DNA of 64,000 nucleotides, from positions 2,046,001 to 2,110,000 of the forward strand of contig OY751492.1 of NCBI GenBank assembly GCA_963565915.1, in the 5' to 3' direction. Origin of the DNA: Entoloma clypeatum (lineage: Eukaryota; Basidiomycota; Agaricomycetes; Agaricales; Entolomataceae). This document shows positions 11,665 through 22,447 of the stretch, one piece after another (the stretch's first letter is position 1; each line of letters begins with the position of its first letter). A program made the position numbers and the translations under genes. The notes beneath the pieces are model-generated. The model searched no databases and had not been told where the DNA came from. It saw nothing but the letters and a program-made list of their open reading frames with translations.

Positions 11665-11974
11665 TGTTGAAACTTTTCCCATCACGTAGATTAGATTAGA
11701 TTAGATTACATCACGTGACCTTTACATATCTTCATTACATACTTGTTTGGTTGGTACAAACAGTAGTACGGTATATAAGACCAGGAAACTGTCAATATCA
11801 ACAAGTTGTCTCTTGACTCTTAACCAGCTCCATCGCTCTCACCAGCCTCAACCGCTCTCACTAGCCTTACCCCATCCAAACCATGTAAGTGACCATAGTG
11901 GTATTGTAGAGTACTTCCACTATAGCTATGTTGCTCAGTACACCTGTGGCTAGCGCCCAGGTGGAACTTCAACA
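11665..11974 (+). repeat. copia-1 5' LTR
   Basis: TG...CA ends with a short inverted repeat (TGTTGAA/TTCAACA). U3 has a GATTA microsatellite (about four units) next to TCACGTGACC (11711-11720), then a TATATAAG promoter element in GGTATATAAGACC at ~11770. The 3' part contains a CTCACC/CTCAACC-type pyrimidine repeat. Confidence 0.95.
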
Positions 11975-11990
11975 GGTTATGGGCCCCGGA
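11975..11990 (+). other. copia-1 primer-binding site (initiator-Met tRNA half-molecule type)
   Basis: GGTTATGGGCCCC directly follows the LTR. It is complementary, with one mismatch, to the anticodon region of initiator tRNA-Met (GGGCUCAUAACC) rather than to a tRNA 3' end. The same arrangement is known for Drosophila copia. It is conserved in copia-2 (18644) and copia-3 (just inside 44558). Confidence 0.75.
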
Positions 11991-12212
11991 TAGCAGAGGG
12001 ACTTGGGAAACGCTGGCAACAGCGAGTACCTGCCCACTCTACCCTGGTTGGCAAAGAACCGATCGAAAGATCTAGGTTCTGAGTCTTACTTCTTCACATA
12101 TGAACCTGGGAACGTCATTACGACAAGTACCTGTCATGAGACGTCCCTAAGGGGATTGACCTAGTACACTCCATGTGGAAACGTTGATCGCACCTTATAC
12201 GTTTCTGACATA

Positions 12213-12915
12213 CTGTACCATTTTGTTCAATTCGGCAGGCCCTGTGATGCGTGACGGCCCTGCCGAAATTTTGGTTTCGGCAGCCCGCTGAGTTCACCGT
12301 GACAACCTTTTTTTTCAGCAGGTTACCCCAGATTTTCAAGAGGTAACTATCCACATGTTGAGGTACGAAATCTAAATATGAAATAGGTACTGAGGTACGT
12401 AGATGTAGGCTAAAAGTTTATTCTACTTGGTAGCAACCTTTCGTTGCATTACGCTGTTGTCCTCAGCATTATTCCAAGCGCAATGATGGAAGATAATCAG
12501 CTGCCGATAATCCCTCCTGAACTCAAGAAGAGAATCTTACCAGAGCGAGACATGTCCATCTTGGACTTTTTAGATGACAAAGACGATTGGAAGGACGATA
12601 GCGTCCACCTTATCGATGGTTGAGCGGTCAAAATGCGGCAGTGCATCCCTATTTGGCTTCGGTGACATCGGACTTCGAGCTTCAAGTGCCAATTTGTAAA
12701 TACTTCTCTCTTGAAGTTACTACCCACAGAAGCTGAAATACATTAAAATACACTACGGAGAATTTTTTCGCGATTTTTAAATCATTTTTCAACCTTTTTT
12801 TTGACTTTCCAAAACAGTTTCGGCACCCAGCTAAAATTGCCGTGACGATCGTGACATTTCAGCGATTTGAAAAGCACCGTGACGCGTGACTGCCGAATTG
12901 AACGAAATGGTACAG
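12213..12915. mobile_element. 703-bp TIR element nested in the copia-1 leader
   Basis: The ends are inverted repeats of at least 26 bp (CTGTACCATTTTGTTCAATT then CGGCAG) with one mismatch, flanked by TA on both sides (12211-12212, 12916-12917). copia-3 provides the empty site: it reads TCTGACATATAAAGGG uninterrupted where copia-1 carries the insert. TA duplication and TIR form suggest a Tc1/mariner-type non-autonomous element. GTGAYGCGTGAC motifs recur near both ends. Confidence 0.9.
12483..12623 (+). CDS. 46-codon ORF inside the nested TIR element
   Basis: An ATG-initiated frame encodes a short acidic peptide beginning MMEDNQLPIIPPELKKRIL and rich in Asp near the end (DFLDDKDDWKDD). It could be a captured gene fragment or the remnant of a transposase N-terminus. 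No family is recognised, and its being a gene is doubtful. Confidence 0.2.
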   Translation: MMEDNQLPIIPPELKKRILPERDMSILDFLDDKDDWKDDSVHLIDG

Positions 12916-13041
12916 TATAAAGGGTTTTCCCGTGACCGCTATTCCTAAAAGGAATATGTCATAAGGAATCATTTAATTGTTTTCTTGAATTATATTCATA
13001 ACACATCACTGATTGGGAACCCTTTCTTAGATTCATCTAAA

Positions 13042-16000
13042 ATGTCTACCTCTCGCTCTGCTCTTGACATCATCACCCCCTTCGACGGTATCGACTACCA
13101 GAGCTGGGCCGAAAAGATGAAGTCTTACCTCCTCCATCAAGGAGTCTGGCGCATCGTCTCTGGCGACATCACTCGTCCCGTGATCGCTGACTTCACCACC
13201 ACGGTCTCCACACCTGGGGCCACTGCTGCTGCTTCCCCTGTGCTGACTACCACGATCGACCAGCCCGGCTTCCGTAAGGAAGAAAAAACCTGGATCAGGG
13301 ACGACGACGTAGCTCTCGGGGCGATACGCCTGAAGGTCTCTGAGGCGATCAGACGCCACATCAAGGACAGCACCTCGGCACTTGACGCGTGGAAATCGCT
13401 GAAAGATAACTACTCCAAGGTATCCCCGGCTGTCATCTTCGGCGACTTCAAGACCGCCGCCACCTTCAAGCTGTCAGGACGCGACCCCGTGCCTGAAATC
13501 GAACGCCTGGGGTCTCTTTTCGCTTGGCTCGCCGATTCGAACTTTGTCGTCCCCGATCTGATGCAGGCAATGATCCTCACCAATGCGATTCCCGACGCCT
13601 GGTCGTCACTCTCCACCGCCCTTTTCCAGGTCTACGACGCCGACGATTTCACCTACAAAGCCGTCGCCGAGAGCATCATCTCGGAATACAGGCGCAAGTA
13701 TTCGGTCGGGTCTACTCGTGCATCCAATGAGCAGGCCCGGAAAATTTCCGGGACAAAACGCAAGGGGCAGGACCCCAAATGGGAAAAGCAGCAAAAGCCG
13801 AGTACCTCGCAGAACAACGCTGACGAGCAGCCTAACTCGACCGACCATAGTACCGCTTCTGAAAAGAAGAAGGGAAAAGGATGCTGGCGCAATCAGAAGA
13901 AAAGCGCCAACACTGCGGACAACGTGTCCGAACATGTGGAGGAAACAGTTGAGTTTGTTGCTCCCGCCATCCACTTCCCCCCTCTTCTGACACCGTCCTT
14001 CACAACCATCACTGGGCGCGGAAAAACGATGAGTACCGCCCAGCCAGACTCTCAAAGAATGCAGTCGCTCCTTCAGCGAATGAACCCCCCTCCGTCACAG
14101 TACACCGGGCTTCCTTCTGGAAAACCATCCGTGTGGAAAAAGAACGACCATGTCCGCAAACTCGCGCGCGGCATTGGTGCTCGCCCCTCAGGATTGAATC
14201 TTCGTATCCTAGATACCATCATCCCTGAAATCGATGAAAGGCCGGCTAAACAGCGTCGCGTAGCCCCGTCGATAGAAGAATCGCTGAAGATGATGGACAT
14301 AGACCATCAAAGCGAGCGGATGGGGCCGGAACAATTCGAAGATGGGCTGATCGAACTTGACGGTTCGTCACATCCTTCTCTCAAACCTGACCAAATGGGA
14401 AACGCTAATAATCACGCACAGACGTTTGAATACATATTAGCTAGTACTGATGCAGATAGTATAGATCTCTTTAGTGATGATCTGTACAAAAAATATATCA
14501 AACATTCCGCGTCCTGCACACACTGCAAAGAGAGAGAACGCGCTCAGTGGATCTTAGATTCCGGCGCATCATTACACTTTACCCATGAGTTCAAAGACTT
14601 CGCATATTACAGGCCTCTCAAGGCTAAGCGATTTGTCCAAACAGCTGCAAAGGGAAAGAAACTGGAAATTCTCGGAGTTGGGGCCGTTCCAGTACGGCAT
14701 ACCCTAAATGGGGAAACTAAAACCCATCTCCTACGACCGGTATTTTATATTCCGGATATGGACACACGTCTATTGTCCCTAGGCGTCTTCCTTAACCATG
14801 GTTACAAAGTTGATGGAATGCGTGGAGAAATTAATATCTCTAAAGGGCTGAACAAAATACAGTTTTCACCTCATTTCATCGGACAAACCATTTACTGGTT
14901 AGACACTGAAATACGCTATGACCAAATCCACGCGATCTCTAGCGAAATCACTGTTGAAACCTGGCATAAACGTCTTGGCCACCCAAATGACCAGGCGCTC
15001 AATAAAATTCCCACTAGTACCAAAGGAGTACCCAGAACGTTAGTACATGAGAAATCACAGGAAAGCTGCATGGGGTGCCTCAAAGGGAAAATGCCGAATC
15101 AGTCATACCCCAATTCAATGACGAGGGCTGTCAAACCCTTCGACCTGATTCATTCAGACCTGAAACAGATATCCACGGCATCGTACCACAAGTACAAATA
15201 CTTCCTCACGTTTCTGGACGATTTTTCATCTCATGTCTGGGTTGTCTTGCTTAGGAAAAAGTCTGGTGCCATCACGGCACTAAGACAGTTTCTTGCGATG
15301 ATCCAGAACCAATTTGCCGCTACTCCTAAGAAGTGGCGAGTTGATGGAGGTGGAGAATTTGACGAATACAAAGATGTACTTGCCGATCATGGAATTCTGA
15401 TCGACGTCACGCTCCCATATCAGCACCAGCAGAATGGTAGAGCAGAAAGGATCAATCGAACACTATGGGAAAAATCTCAGGCATTGCGCTTCAATGCATG
15501 CTTACCACCCATGTGGTGGGAATTCTGTTTGGAACACGCAGCATTTCTCTATAACAGAACCCCCATGCAGCGTCTTGAATGGAAAACCCCTTACTTCAGG
15601 GTGACCAATGAGATCCCCGACATGTCCAGCGTCAGAGTATTTGGATGTCAAGCATATGTATATATCCCAAAGGAGAAATGTAGGAACACCCTGGAATCAA
15701 GATCCCGATTGATGATTTATCTCGGATCGAAACCAGGGGTCAAAGGATACCGCTTCATGGATCCTGAGACCAACACGATTTTCATGGGAGGGAAAGCTAT
15801 CTTTGATGAAAGCAAGTACCCTAGGTGCCATATCGACCCGTTGCCAGAAAACCACCCAGAAATGGAAAACCCAGAGCCGGCTGATGAGTTTGAGGATCTC
15901 ATTCCCGGCAGTAATGACGACGACAGTCACAATGAAACACCTCATAACCCACTTCCCATTGAACAGGATCAACCTGAATCAGACACCCGCCAGTGAGCCT

Positions 16001-17761
16001 GATGACGAACCGCGAGTACCTACTCCGGAACCTGAGCAAGTACCAGATCGACCGATCAGGGAACGACGAGTTTGGAAGATGCCAGGAAGCATCTATGGGG
16101 AAGACACTCCAGCGTCTGATCTTGAAAAATTAGATCAAAGACGGAGATTGGGCGGTCAAACAGCATGGATGAATGACCTCCTGATGGAGGCGATATCAGT
16201 CCAAGTTGGCATTGTCGACATGTCCCATAAAGACATATACCCTCTTCCAAATAAAGAAGACTGGTATGCGGCTGAACGTAAAGAGCTAGACATGCTCAAA
16301 TGCCGCGGAGTGATCACAGAGCTAGTACCCCTGCCTGCAGGAAGGAAAGCTCTAAGGAACAAATGGGTTTACAACGAAAAGTCCGACGGCCGCCTGAAAG
16401 CACGTCTCGTCGCAAAAGGCTTTTCACAGGTAGAAGGGATCGACTTTGATCAGATCTTCTCACCAGTCGTAAGATATGAAACCGTCCGACTAATACTGGC
16501 ATTGACAGCCCTTGAAGGGTGGTTCATGACACTTTTGGACGTCTCATCAGCCTTCCTCTATGGAACGCTCCGTGAAGTCATTTACATGCGACAGCCTGAG
16601 GGCTACATAGTAAAAGGGAAAGAACACCTCGTGTACCAACTATTCAAAGCTCTATATGGACTTAAGCAGGCCGCATTAGCCTGGTGGAGGGAACTTGATT
16701 CCTCCATGAAAAAGCTCGGCTTTGTCCGGCTTCACTCCGATGCGGGAGTGTTCATTCACAAAAGTACCAGCGGGGAAATTGTAATCGCCGTCATCTATGT
16801 CGACGACTCTGCTTTTCTCGGCACAAACCGGGAATATACGCTAGAGAAAAAGAAGGCCTTCATGACCACATGGGAATGTAGGGACCTAGGGCACCTTGTG
16901 CCTGATGGGGAACCGAAAGAATTTCTCTCTATCCAAATAAGGCAACGCGGGAAATGTATCTTCATCGATCAAGTACCTTACCTTAAGAAAATACTCGAAC
17001 GAATGGGGATGAGTGAATCTAACGCCACCCATACCCCACTTCCTACGGGCTACAAACCCATGATGTCCGAAGATGAACCCAATGCAGAACTTCGATCAAA
17101 GTACCAATCCGTCATCGGATCACTTCTATATCTGATGATTGGAACAAGGCCAGACATATGTTTTGCCGTGATCAAAATGTCGCAATTTTCCGCAAATCCC
17201 ACCAAACACCATTTAGAAGTGGCTAGGGATATTTGCAGGTATCTGAAGGCGACAAAAAATTATGCAATCATGTATGATGGCGACTCAGGGAAAGGAATTT
17301 ATGCATTCACAGACTCCGACTGGGCGTCAGATGAAAACACGAGGAGGTCTACCACTGGCTTCTTCATATCACTGGCATCTGGAGCAGTGACATGGGTATC
17401 ATCGGCGCAAAAGACCATCGCCCTCTCTTCCACAGAAGCAGAGTATATGGCGTTATCAGACTGCAGTCGCGCAGCAACATGGCTGAGAAGCATGCTTGCC
17501 AAACTTGGAATGCAGATCGGATCAGTACCAATCTACGGAGATAACAACGGCTCCGTCTTTATCGCATCCAACCCTGTAACTGAGAAGCGATCCAAGCACA
17601 TTGACGTGCGATTCCACTTCGTCAGAGAAAAAGTCTCTGAAGGGATAATTACGGTCGAATTTATTGAAGGAGTGAACAACCCTGCAGACCTCTTAACTAA
17701 GAATCTGGGAAAAATCCTCTTTTCCAAGTTTATCCCTTACTTCAGATTGATAAAAAACTAG
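13042..17761 (+). pseudogene. copia-1 gag-pol polyprotein, broken by one frameshift
   Basis: The ATG at 13042 opens a 984-residue frame ending at 15996; the downstream frame (open from ~15803) continues through reverse transcriptase and RNase H to 17761. Compared with copia-3, about 12 bases are replaced by 4 near 15983-15990, a net 8-base loss in the linker between integrase and RT. Domains in order: gag-like region (YQSWAEKMKSYLL), protease (ILDSGASLHFT, ~503), integrase (HKRLGHPN; VDGGGEFDEY; QNGRAERINRTLW), RT (YVDDSAFLG) and RNase H (TDSDWAS; STEAEYMAL). I see no C-X2-C-X4-H-X4-C knuckle in gag. Confidence 0.92.
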
Positions 17762-17836
17762 GTGAAACAAAGTACCTATATATATATGTGGGAAAAAGTA
17801 AGATGTATTTAGAAATATGTACTAAATATGGGGGGG

Positions 17837-18146
17837 TGTTGAAACTTTTCCCATCATGTAGATTAGATTAGATTAGATTACATCACGTGACCTTTACATA
17901 TCTTCATTACATACTTGTTTGGTTGGTACAAACAGTAGTACAGTATATAAGACCAGGAAACTGTCAATATCAACAAGTTGTCTCTTGACTCTTAACCAGC
18001 TCCATCGCTCTCACCAGCCTCAACCGCTCTCACTAGCCTTACCCCCTCCAAACCATGTAAGTGACCATAGCGGTATCGTAGAGTACTTCCACTATAGCTA
18101 TGTTGCTCAGTACACCTGTGGCTAGCGCCCAGGTGGAACTTCAACA
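17837..18146 (+). repeat. copia-1 3' LTR
   Basis: 310 bp, preceded by the polypurine tract. It appears identical, read by eye, to the inner LTR of the copia-3 composite (39083-39392, reverse strand), and less similar to its own 5' partner. Confidence 0.95.
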
Positions 18147-18331
18147 GACACTGTCTGGGGGATACAAGAAAAAATAAAAACAAGAAAGTCCAGTAAGGCA
18201 GATCACGGTCGTCTGTAGGCTGTGGTTGCAATCCAAACATAAGTACAGGTTTTATAGTTGTGCCGAGATACAAACATGCTGATCAGAAGAGAAATGTTGA
18301 ATAGATTTCCATTGAAATGCTCCATTCTCAT
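18147..18331 (+). repeat. 185-bp flank shared with the copia-3 composite
   Basis: This non-element sequence between copia-1 and copia-2 begins with the GACAC target duplication. It is present, apparently base for base, as the reverse complement at 38898-39082. Confidence 0.95.
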
Positions 18332-18643
18332 TGTTGAAACTTTTCCATCATGTAGATTAGATTAGATTAGATTATATCACGTGACCATTTACATATCTTC
18401 GATTACATACTTATTTGGTTGGTACAAACAGTAGTATGGTATATAAGACCAGGAAACTGTCAATATCAACAAGTTGTCTCTTGACTCTTAACCAACTCCA
18501 TCGCTCTTATCAGCCTCAACCGCTCTCACCAGCCTCACCCTCCCAAACCATGTAAGTGGCTAGAACGGTTAAGTAGAGTACTTCCACACTGTAGCTGTGT
18601 TGCTCAGTACGCCTGTGGCTAGCGCCCAGGTGGAACTTCAACA
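18332..18643 (+). repeat. copia-2 5' LTR
   Basis: 312 bp, TGTTGAAAC...TTCAACA. The first half has private changes (ATCTTCGATTAC, GACCATTTAC). The second half (CACCAGCCTCACCC, GTGGCTAGAACGGTTA) resembles the outer LTRs of the copia-3 composite. Confidence 0.92.
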
Positions 18644-19010
18644 GGTTATGGGCCCCAGATAGCAGAGGGACTTGGGAACGCTGGCAACAGCAAGTACCTG
18701 TCCACTCTACCCTGGTTGACAGGAGAACCGATTGCAAGATCTAGGTTCTGAGTCATACTTCTTCACATATGAACCTGGGAACGTCATTACGACAAGTACC
18801 TGTCATGAAGCGTCCCTAGAGGGCATTGGCTTAGTACACATCATGTGGAAACATCGATCGTGCCTCATACACTTCTGACATGAAAAAGGGTTTTTTCCAC
18901 GACCACTATTCCTGAAGGGAATATGTCATGAGAAATCATTTATTTGTTTTCTCTAAATCAAATTCATATAAACACATCACTGATTGGAAAAACTCTTTAG
19001 ATTCATTAAA

Positions 19011-22000
19011 ATATCTACCTCCCGCTCTGCCCTTGACTCCATCACCGTCTTCGACGGAATCGACTACCAAAGCTGGGCCGAAAAAATGAAATCCTATCTC
19101 CTCCATCAAGGAGTCTGGCGCATCGTATCTGGCGACATTGAGCACCCTGACATCGCCGACTTTACGGTCATGGTCTCCACCCCTGCCTCTGCCACTTCTA
19201 CATCTGCAACCCAACCTCCAGTGATCACCACCACTGTTGACCAACCTAGCTTCCACAAAGAAAGAAAGGTCTGGATCAGGGACGACGACATGGCTCTGGG
19301 TTCCATCCGCCTCAAAGTCTCTGAGGCAATCAGGAGGCACATCAAGGACGCCAAGTCCTCAAAAGACGCATGGAAAACATTGAAGGACACATATTCAAAG
19401 GTCTCCCCTGCCACCATATTTGGCGATTTCAAAGCCACAGCCTCTTTCAAACTGTCTGGTTGGGATCCTGTGCCGGAAATCGAGCGCCTTGGGTCACTCT
19501 TCACTTGCCTTAGCGACTCAAAATTCATTGTGCCTGATCTGATGCAGGCTATGATCTTGGCAAGTGCCATTTCTGATGCTTGGTCGTCTCTCTCCACCGC
19601 CCTCTTTCAGGTCTACGATGCCGATGACTTCAGATGGCAGGCTGTCACCGACAGCATCGTTTCAGAGTACAGGCGCAAGTATGCGATAGGGTCTACTCGG
19701 GTGTCCAACGAGCAGGCCCGGAAAATCTCCGGGACTAAGCGAAAGGGGCAAGACCCCAAATGGGAAAAGCAGACAGCGCCGAGTACCTCGCAGAACAATG
19801 CTGACGAGCAGCCTAACTCGACCAACCCAAGTACCGCTTCTGAAAAGAAGAAGGGAAAGGGACGCTGGCGCAACCAGAAAAAGCGTGCCAACAACGCGGA
19901 CAACGAGTCCGACCACGCTGAGGAAATGATTGAGTTTATTGCACCAGCCATTGAACAACTCCCTCGTCGATCTGCCCCTTGTCCTCTCCCTCCTCGTCAT
20001 GCACCTGCCTTTACCACTGTAACAGGCTGTGGGAAAACTTTGAGTACCGCGCAGCCTGAGTTGGAAAGAATGCAATCACTCCTGCAACACATGAACCCGC
20101 CTCCTTCTCAGTACACCGGGCTTCCTTCTGGAAAGCCGTCAGTGTGGAAAAAGAATGAGAAGGTGAGAAAACTCGCTTGAGAAATCGGTGCCAGACCCTC
20201 TGGGTCAAACCTTTGTATCCTGGATACCATCATTCCAGAAATCGACGAAAGGCCAGCTAAACAGCGTTGAGTTACTCCGCCGATAGACCAATCACTGAGG
20301 ATGATGGACATCGACCAAGAGCGAATGGGGCCAGATGTTAAGTAGGTGAAACGTCGGAGCTTCGTTGGAGTCCATCAGAGGTCGGATGTAGGACTGAGAC
20401 CGGAGCGGAACTCCGGAAATGCGGAGGAACGACGAAGGGGAGGGATGTGGCTTCAACATATGTGTTGTGCCGCCGTTTGTTGGATAAGGTGTCCCAATTT
20501 CAGGAGGTCGGAGGAGAGGTCGGAGGTGCGGAGGTCCTCGGAAAGATCTCGGTGAGAGACACATTGATGTGGAAATGGTCGGACAACGTCGGAGTTGTGA
20601 CTCGGACACAGTACTGAGCTCGTCAAAGGGTAACGATGGAGGAAGAGCAGTAGATGAGGATGTCGTCAGCGTATTGTACCATGGCGAGGATCTCTGGCAT
20701 GAACAGGGAGTAGAGGAGTGAACTTTGTTGATATTCGAACTGAGAAACTACAGATATGGTACGAGCTTAAATACCTAAATGAGATTACTTTACGGAGATG
20801 GTCAGAGTAGGTCCGGAGTTGTGGCGTAAGTTGCCAGCGACTGTAACGAACATCGGAGATGTCGGTCAACGGACCATGCGGAAAAGGCGATGCATAAGTA
20901 AACAGGAATATGAATATGAAATGCATAAAGGCATGGAGTTATGAATATGAAATGCACAATGGCAATGTGCGGAGATGCGGAGGTAACAGATGTCCGGAAT
21001 GTCGGAGGAAGATTGGAGTGGATCGGAGATTCGGAGATGGATATAACACCAGACGAGTTTATAGATGAGATTGAACTTGATGGTTCGTCAAAACCTTCTC
21101 TCAAACCTTATCAATTGCGGAATGCTAATAATACCTCTCAACAGACATATAATATATTAGCCAGTACCAGTACAGTTTGCATAGATCACTTCAGCAGTGA
21201 TCTACATAAAAAATATATAAAACATTTTGCCTCCTGTACACATTGTAAGGAAAAAGAACGCGCACAATGGATTTTAGATTCTGGTGCTTCTTTACACTTT
21301 ACGCATGAATTCAAAGACTTCGCATACTATAGACCTCTCACGGTCAAGCGATTCGTCCAAACTGCTGCTAAAGGAAAGAAACTGGAAATACTCGGAGTTG
21401 GGGCCATTCCAGTATGACACACCCTAAATGGGGAAGTTAAAACCCATCTTCTCAGACCGGTATTCTACATCCCAGACATGGACACACGCCTATTGTCCCT
21501 AGGCGTCTTCCTTAACCATGGTTACAAAGTAGACGGGACTGGTGGAGAAATCAACATCTCCAAAGGGCTGAACAAAATCCAGTTTTCGCCCCACATCCTT
21601 GGTCAGACCATTTACTGGTTAGACACTGAAATACGCTATGATCAGATCCATGTGATCTCGAGTGAAATCACTGTCGAAACATGGCACAAATGTCTTGGTC
21701 ATCCAAATGATCAAGCACTCAGAAAGATTCCCACCAGTACCAAAGGGGTACCTGAAACATTAGTACGTGAGAAATCACAGGAAAGTTGCACAGGTTGCCT
21801 CAAAGGGAAAATGCCGAATCAGTCATATCCCAATTCAATGACAAGGGCAACTAAAACCTTTGATCTGATCCATTCCGATCTCAAACAGATATCCACGGCA
21901 TCCTACCACAAATATAAATATTTCCTTACATTTTTGGACGACTTTTCATCCCACGTCTGGGTCGTCTTGCTTAGAAAGAAGTCGGATGCCATTACGGCGC

Positions 22001-22132
22001 TAAGACAATTTCTTGCAATGATCCAGAATCAGTTCGCCGCCACTCCTAAAAAATGGCGAGTTGATGGAGATGGAGAGTTCAATGAATACAAGGATGTGCT
22101 TGCCGATCATGGAATTCTGTCACGTAGTGTTT
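19011..22132 (+). pseudogene. copia-2 gag-pol remnant
   Basis: The start codon position is ATA (19011) instead of ATG. Gag continues to a TGA at 20178, with further TGAs at 20268 and 21415. Aligned to copia-1, all three stand at Arg codons. The frame is interrupted by the solo LTR (20336-21048), resumes with the protease (WILDSGASLHFT) and integrase N-terminus, and is lost at 22132 after VDGDGEFNEYKDV, before the final integrase Glu. Confidence 0.9.
20336..21048 (-). repeat. Solo gypsy-B-type LTR (713 bp) inside copia-2
   Basis: TGTTAAGTAGGTG...GATATAACA on the + strand, flanked by CCAGA on both sides (20331-20335, 21049-21053). The length equals that of the gypsy-B LTR at 38293-45288 once copia-3 and its duplication are removed. 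In the gypsy-B sense it is on the minus strand. It marks insertion followed by LTR-LTR recombination. Confidence 0.92.
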
Positions 22133-22447
22133 TTCTCAACGTCGGAAAACGTCGGATGAGTCGGAGCGGAGTAGTGGAGGAGTGGATGCGATAAGTGCGA
22201 CATTGGCAGAAAGGACCTGGCTTCAAGTTGTGCGTTGCGCCCCACTCTTTGACGTGGTCCTCGATTTTGGATTGGCGGATGTCAGATGAGCGGATGAGCA
22301 GATGAACGGAGGTGATGGAGAGAATGCTCAAAAGCAAGTAGAGATGGATGCGAATGAGGTGTAATGTATGATATTTGAACTGAGGTTCTACGACAGGTTT
22401 GTACACTATTTATAGTAGACTAGAATGATCAGTATTACTATAAGTGA
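22133..22447 (-). repeat. gypsy-A 3' LTR fragment
   Basis: It starts TGTCACGTAGTG at the point where copia-2 is cut. Its order of motifs (CGGAG repeats, GGCTTCAA...GTTGYGCC, ATTTGAACTGAG...CTAC) parallels the gypsy-B LTR, so it is a related but distinct LTR. No CA end or polypurine tract is seen before the next gene; the right boundary is approximate and suggests a deletion. Confidence 0.55.

Larger units (their letters stand above)
11665..18146 (+). mobile_element. copia-1: complete Ty1/copia LTR retrotransposon
   Basis: Two 310-bp LTRs (11665-11974, 17837-18146) of the TGTTGAAACT...AACTTCAACA type bound the element. GACAC is duplicated at 11660-11664 and 18147-18151. The primer site follows the 5' LTR and a G-rich polypurine tract (ATGGGGGGG) precedes the 3' LTR. 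The LTRs differ at about five positions by eye. The leader is interrupted by a 703-bp TIR element, and the gag-pol frame is broken once, so this copy is probably inactive. Its closest relative in the window is copia-3. Confidence 0.95.
18332..22132 (+). mobile_element. copia-2: 5' part of a Ty1/copia element, truncated
   Basis: A 312-bp 5' LTR (18332-18643), primer site and leader are followed by gag-pol that stops abruptly inside integrase (22132), where a gypsy LTR-like sequence begins. No 3' LTR is found in the window. A 713-bp solo LTR sits inside. It is more diverged from copia-1 than copia-3 is. Confidence 0.9.

Noticed and set aside
17919..18125. Short ORF inside copia LTRs (also at 11747 and 39104)
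   Set aside because: It lies over the TATA box and R/U5 region in all copies; conservation follows the LTR, not a protein.
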